From contig CALFVI010000059.1 of NCBI GenBank assembly GCA_937928775.1, positions 1 through 45,366 of the forward strand: a stretch of 45,366 nt of DNA, read 5' to 3'. Both the position numbers and the translations under genes were made by a program. Positions 44,417-45,366 of this stretch are shown here, in pieces. The notes under the pieces were generated by a model that searched no databases, was not told the DNA's origin, and saw only the letters and a program-made list of their open reading frames with translations. Every line of letters starts with the position of its first letter. Within the stretch, counting starts at the first letter, position 1. The DNA is from an uncultured Elioraea sp. Lineage in GTDB: Bacteria > Pseudomonadota > Alphaproteobacteria > Acetobacterales > Acetobacteraceae.

Positions 44417-45366
44417 CCGAGCGGGCGACCGTTCTTGTCGTCTTCGGCACCAGGCCTGAGGCAATCAAAATGCTGCCCGTGATCTCTGCCCTCGAGGCGA
44501 GGGCGCGGTTTCGCGTCGTCGTCTGCGCCACGGGCCAGCACCGCGATCTTGTCTCGCCTGTGCTCGCCCTATTCGGCCGGCCTGCCGATCACGACCTCGG
44601 GCTGATGACGGAAGACCAGCCGCTGCCCGCGTTGACGGCCCGGGTGCTGAGCGCCGTCTCGGCCGTGATCGGCGAGACCCGCCCAGACCTCGTGCTGGTG
44701 CACGGCGATACGGCGACCGCCCTTGCCGCAGCCCTCGCCGCCTTCCAGGCCCGCATTCCCCTCGGCCATGTCGAGGCGGGGCTGCGCTCGTTCGACCTCG
44801 CCCGCCCCTGGCCCGAGGAGGGGAACCGGATCGCCATCGACTGCCTCGCCGATCTCCTGTTCGCCCCGACCGAAGGCGCGGCGCAGAACCTGCAGCGGGA
44901 ATACGGGCGGCGAGGTCGGATCCTGGTCACTGGCAACACCGGCATCGACGCACTGCTCTCTGTGGTGCGGCGGCTGGACACCGACCCCGCCCTGCAAAAG
45001 ACCGTCGGGCGTGCCCTGCCGGCACTCGACCCGGCGCGTCGCCTCATCCTCGTCACCGCGCACAGGCGGGAGAGTTTCGGCGGTGGCCTCGCGGGGATTT
45101 GCCGGGCACTCGTCGCGCTCGCCGCGCGGGGAGATGTGGAGATCCTCTGGCCCCTCCACCCCAACCCGGCCGTCTGCGGCACGGTCGCCGCAGTGCTCGC
45201 GGGCAGCACCGGCGTGCGTCTGACCGAGCCGGTGGGTTATGCCGAAATGGTGGCGCTGATGCGCCGGGCAGCACTGATCGTTACCGACTCGGGGGGAATC
45301 CAGGAGGAGGCGCCGGCTTTGGGGCGGCCCGCGCTCGTCCTGCGCGACGTCACCGAACGGCCCGAA
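44413..45366 (+). CDS. wecB: UDP-N-acetylglucosamine 2-epimerase (3' end outside window)
   Basis: The 318 visible codons, open to the end of the window, encode a UDP-GlcNAc 2-epimerase that makes UDP-ManNAc for surface polysaccharides. Family marks are GTRPEAIKMLPVI at residues 12-24, VHGDTATALAAALAA, GHVEAGLRS, the EEGNRIAID segment with catalytic acidic residues, VTAHRRES near 216, and TDSGGIQEEAPALGRP near 294. Typical length is about 370-380 residues, so some 55-60 are missing at the C-terminus. The ATG overlaps the sulfatase-like gene's stop. Non-hydrolysing type is inferred from these motifs. Confidence 0.92.
   Translation, partial: MTERATVLVVFGTRPEAIKMLPVISALEARARFRVVVCATGQHRDLVSPVLALFGRPADHDLGLMTEDQPLPALTARVLSAVSAVIGETRPDLVLVHGDTATALAAALAAFQARIPLGHVEAGLRSFDLARPWPEEGNRIAIDCLADLLFAPTEGAAQNLQREYGRRGRILVTGNTGIDALLSVVRRLDTDPALQKTVGRALPALDPARRLILVTAHRRESFGGGLAGICRALVALAARGDVEILWPLHPNPAVCGTVAAVLAGSTGVRLTEPVGYAEMVALMRRAALIVTDSGGIQEEAPALGRPALVLRDVTERPE

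Overview
The window is dense, high-GC (roughly 70% by eye) chromosomal DNA with strong G/C third-position bias. Gene content points to an alphaproteobacterium, most likely the Acetobacteraceae/Rhodospirillales side: an amidase-PBP1A-prfB cluster divergent from rne, a short-form HPr kinase with RapZ and a ManX-type IIA, TakP/DctP TRAP transporters, and the remains of an aio-type arsenite oxidase. No rRNA, tRNA, insertion sequence, CRISPR array or prophage was found. The placement rests on recognising gene families, not on a search.

Layout. 1-2316 (+): the 3' end of a diaminopropionate ammonia-lyase, a PIG3-type quinone oxidoreductase and a stand-alone EAL phosphodiesterase. 2464-4562 (-): an M48 metalloprotease with a repeat tail, then a DsbA/ScsC-like thioredoxin, start-stop overlapped. 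4561-6000 (+): a divergent gamma-glutamyltransferase-like lipoprotein. 6299-9164 (+): aioB and aioA, both broken. 9219-10427 (+): a PLP aminotransferase. 10444-13371 (-): RNase E. 13863-18983 (+): an operon of periplasmic amidase, PBP1A and release factor 2, the last with the classical programmed +1 frameshift, followed by a small membrane-protein remnant. 19335-20426 (-): an orphan TakP-like TRAP binding protein. 20522-30051 (-): ten collinear genes read as hprK-rapZ-manX-ptsH-ptsI-ahcY-DUF4149-GT2-methyltransferase-asnB. 30350-37712 (+): sucA and sucB (2-oxoglutarate dehydrogenase E1 and E2), then a dctQ-dctM-dctP TRAP transporter whose first gene overlaps sucB. 37944-39897 (+): MoeB/ThiF-type adenylyltransferase, DsrE-like protein, SH3 protein. 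39906-40490 (-): a lipoprotein of unknown function. 40489-42591 (+): a DUF2272 lipoprotein, YceI and cytochrome b561. 42977-45366 (+): an LtaS-like sulfatase-fold membrane protein and a UDP-GlcNAc 2-epimerase cut by the window edge.

How the genes work together. The (-) strand run joins a regulatory phosphotransfer chain (EI, HPr, IIA-Man, HPr kinase, RapZ; no sugar permease) to S-adenosylhomocysteine hydrolase and a small set of likely surface-glycan modification genes. The sucAB-dctQMP arrangement ties TCA-cycle 2-oxo acid oxidation to uptake of an organic acid. Amidase, PBP1A, M48 protease, DsbA-like protein, sulfatase and epimerase all serve the envelope.

The clearest unusual event is decay of the arsenite oxidase operon. 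aioB has a TGA exactly where the first arginine of its Tat motif should be. aioA has lost the segment carrying its Fe-S cysteines, has a TGA at an expected Trp codon, and carries a compensating frameshift pair. Two divergent gene pairs appear to start from the two strands of one CATG. I see no convincing wholly new system. The best candidates for follow-up are the ten-gene regulatory/glycan run and the TRAP genes coupled to 2-oxoglutarate dehydrogenase.
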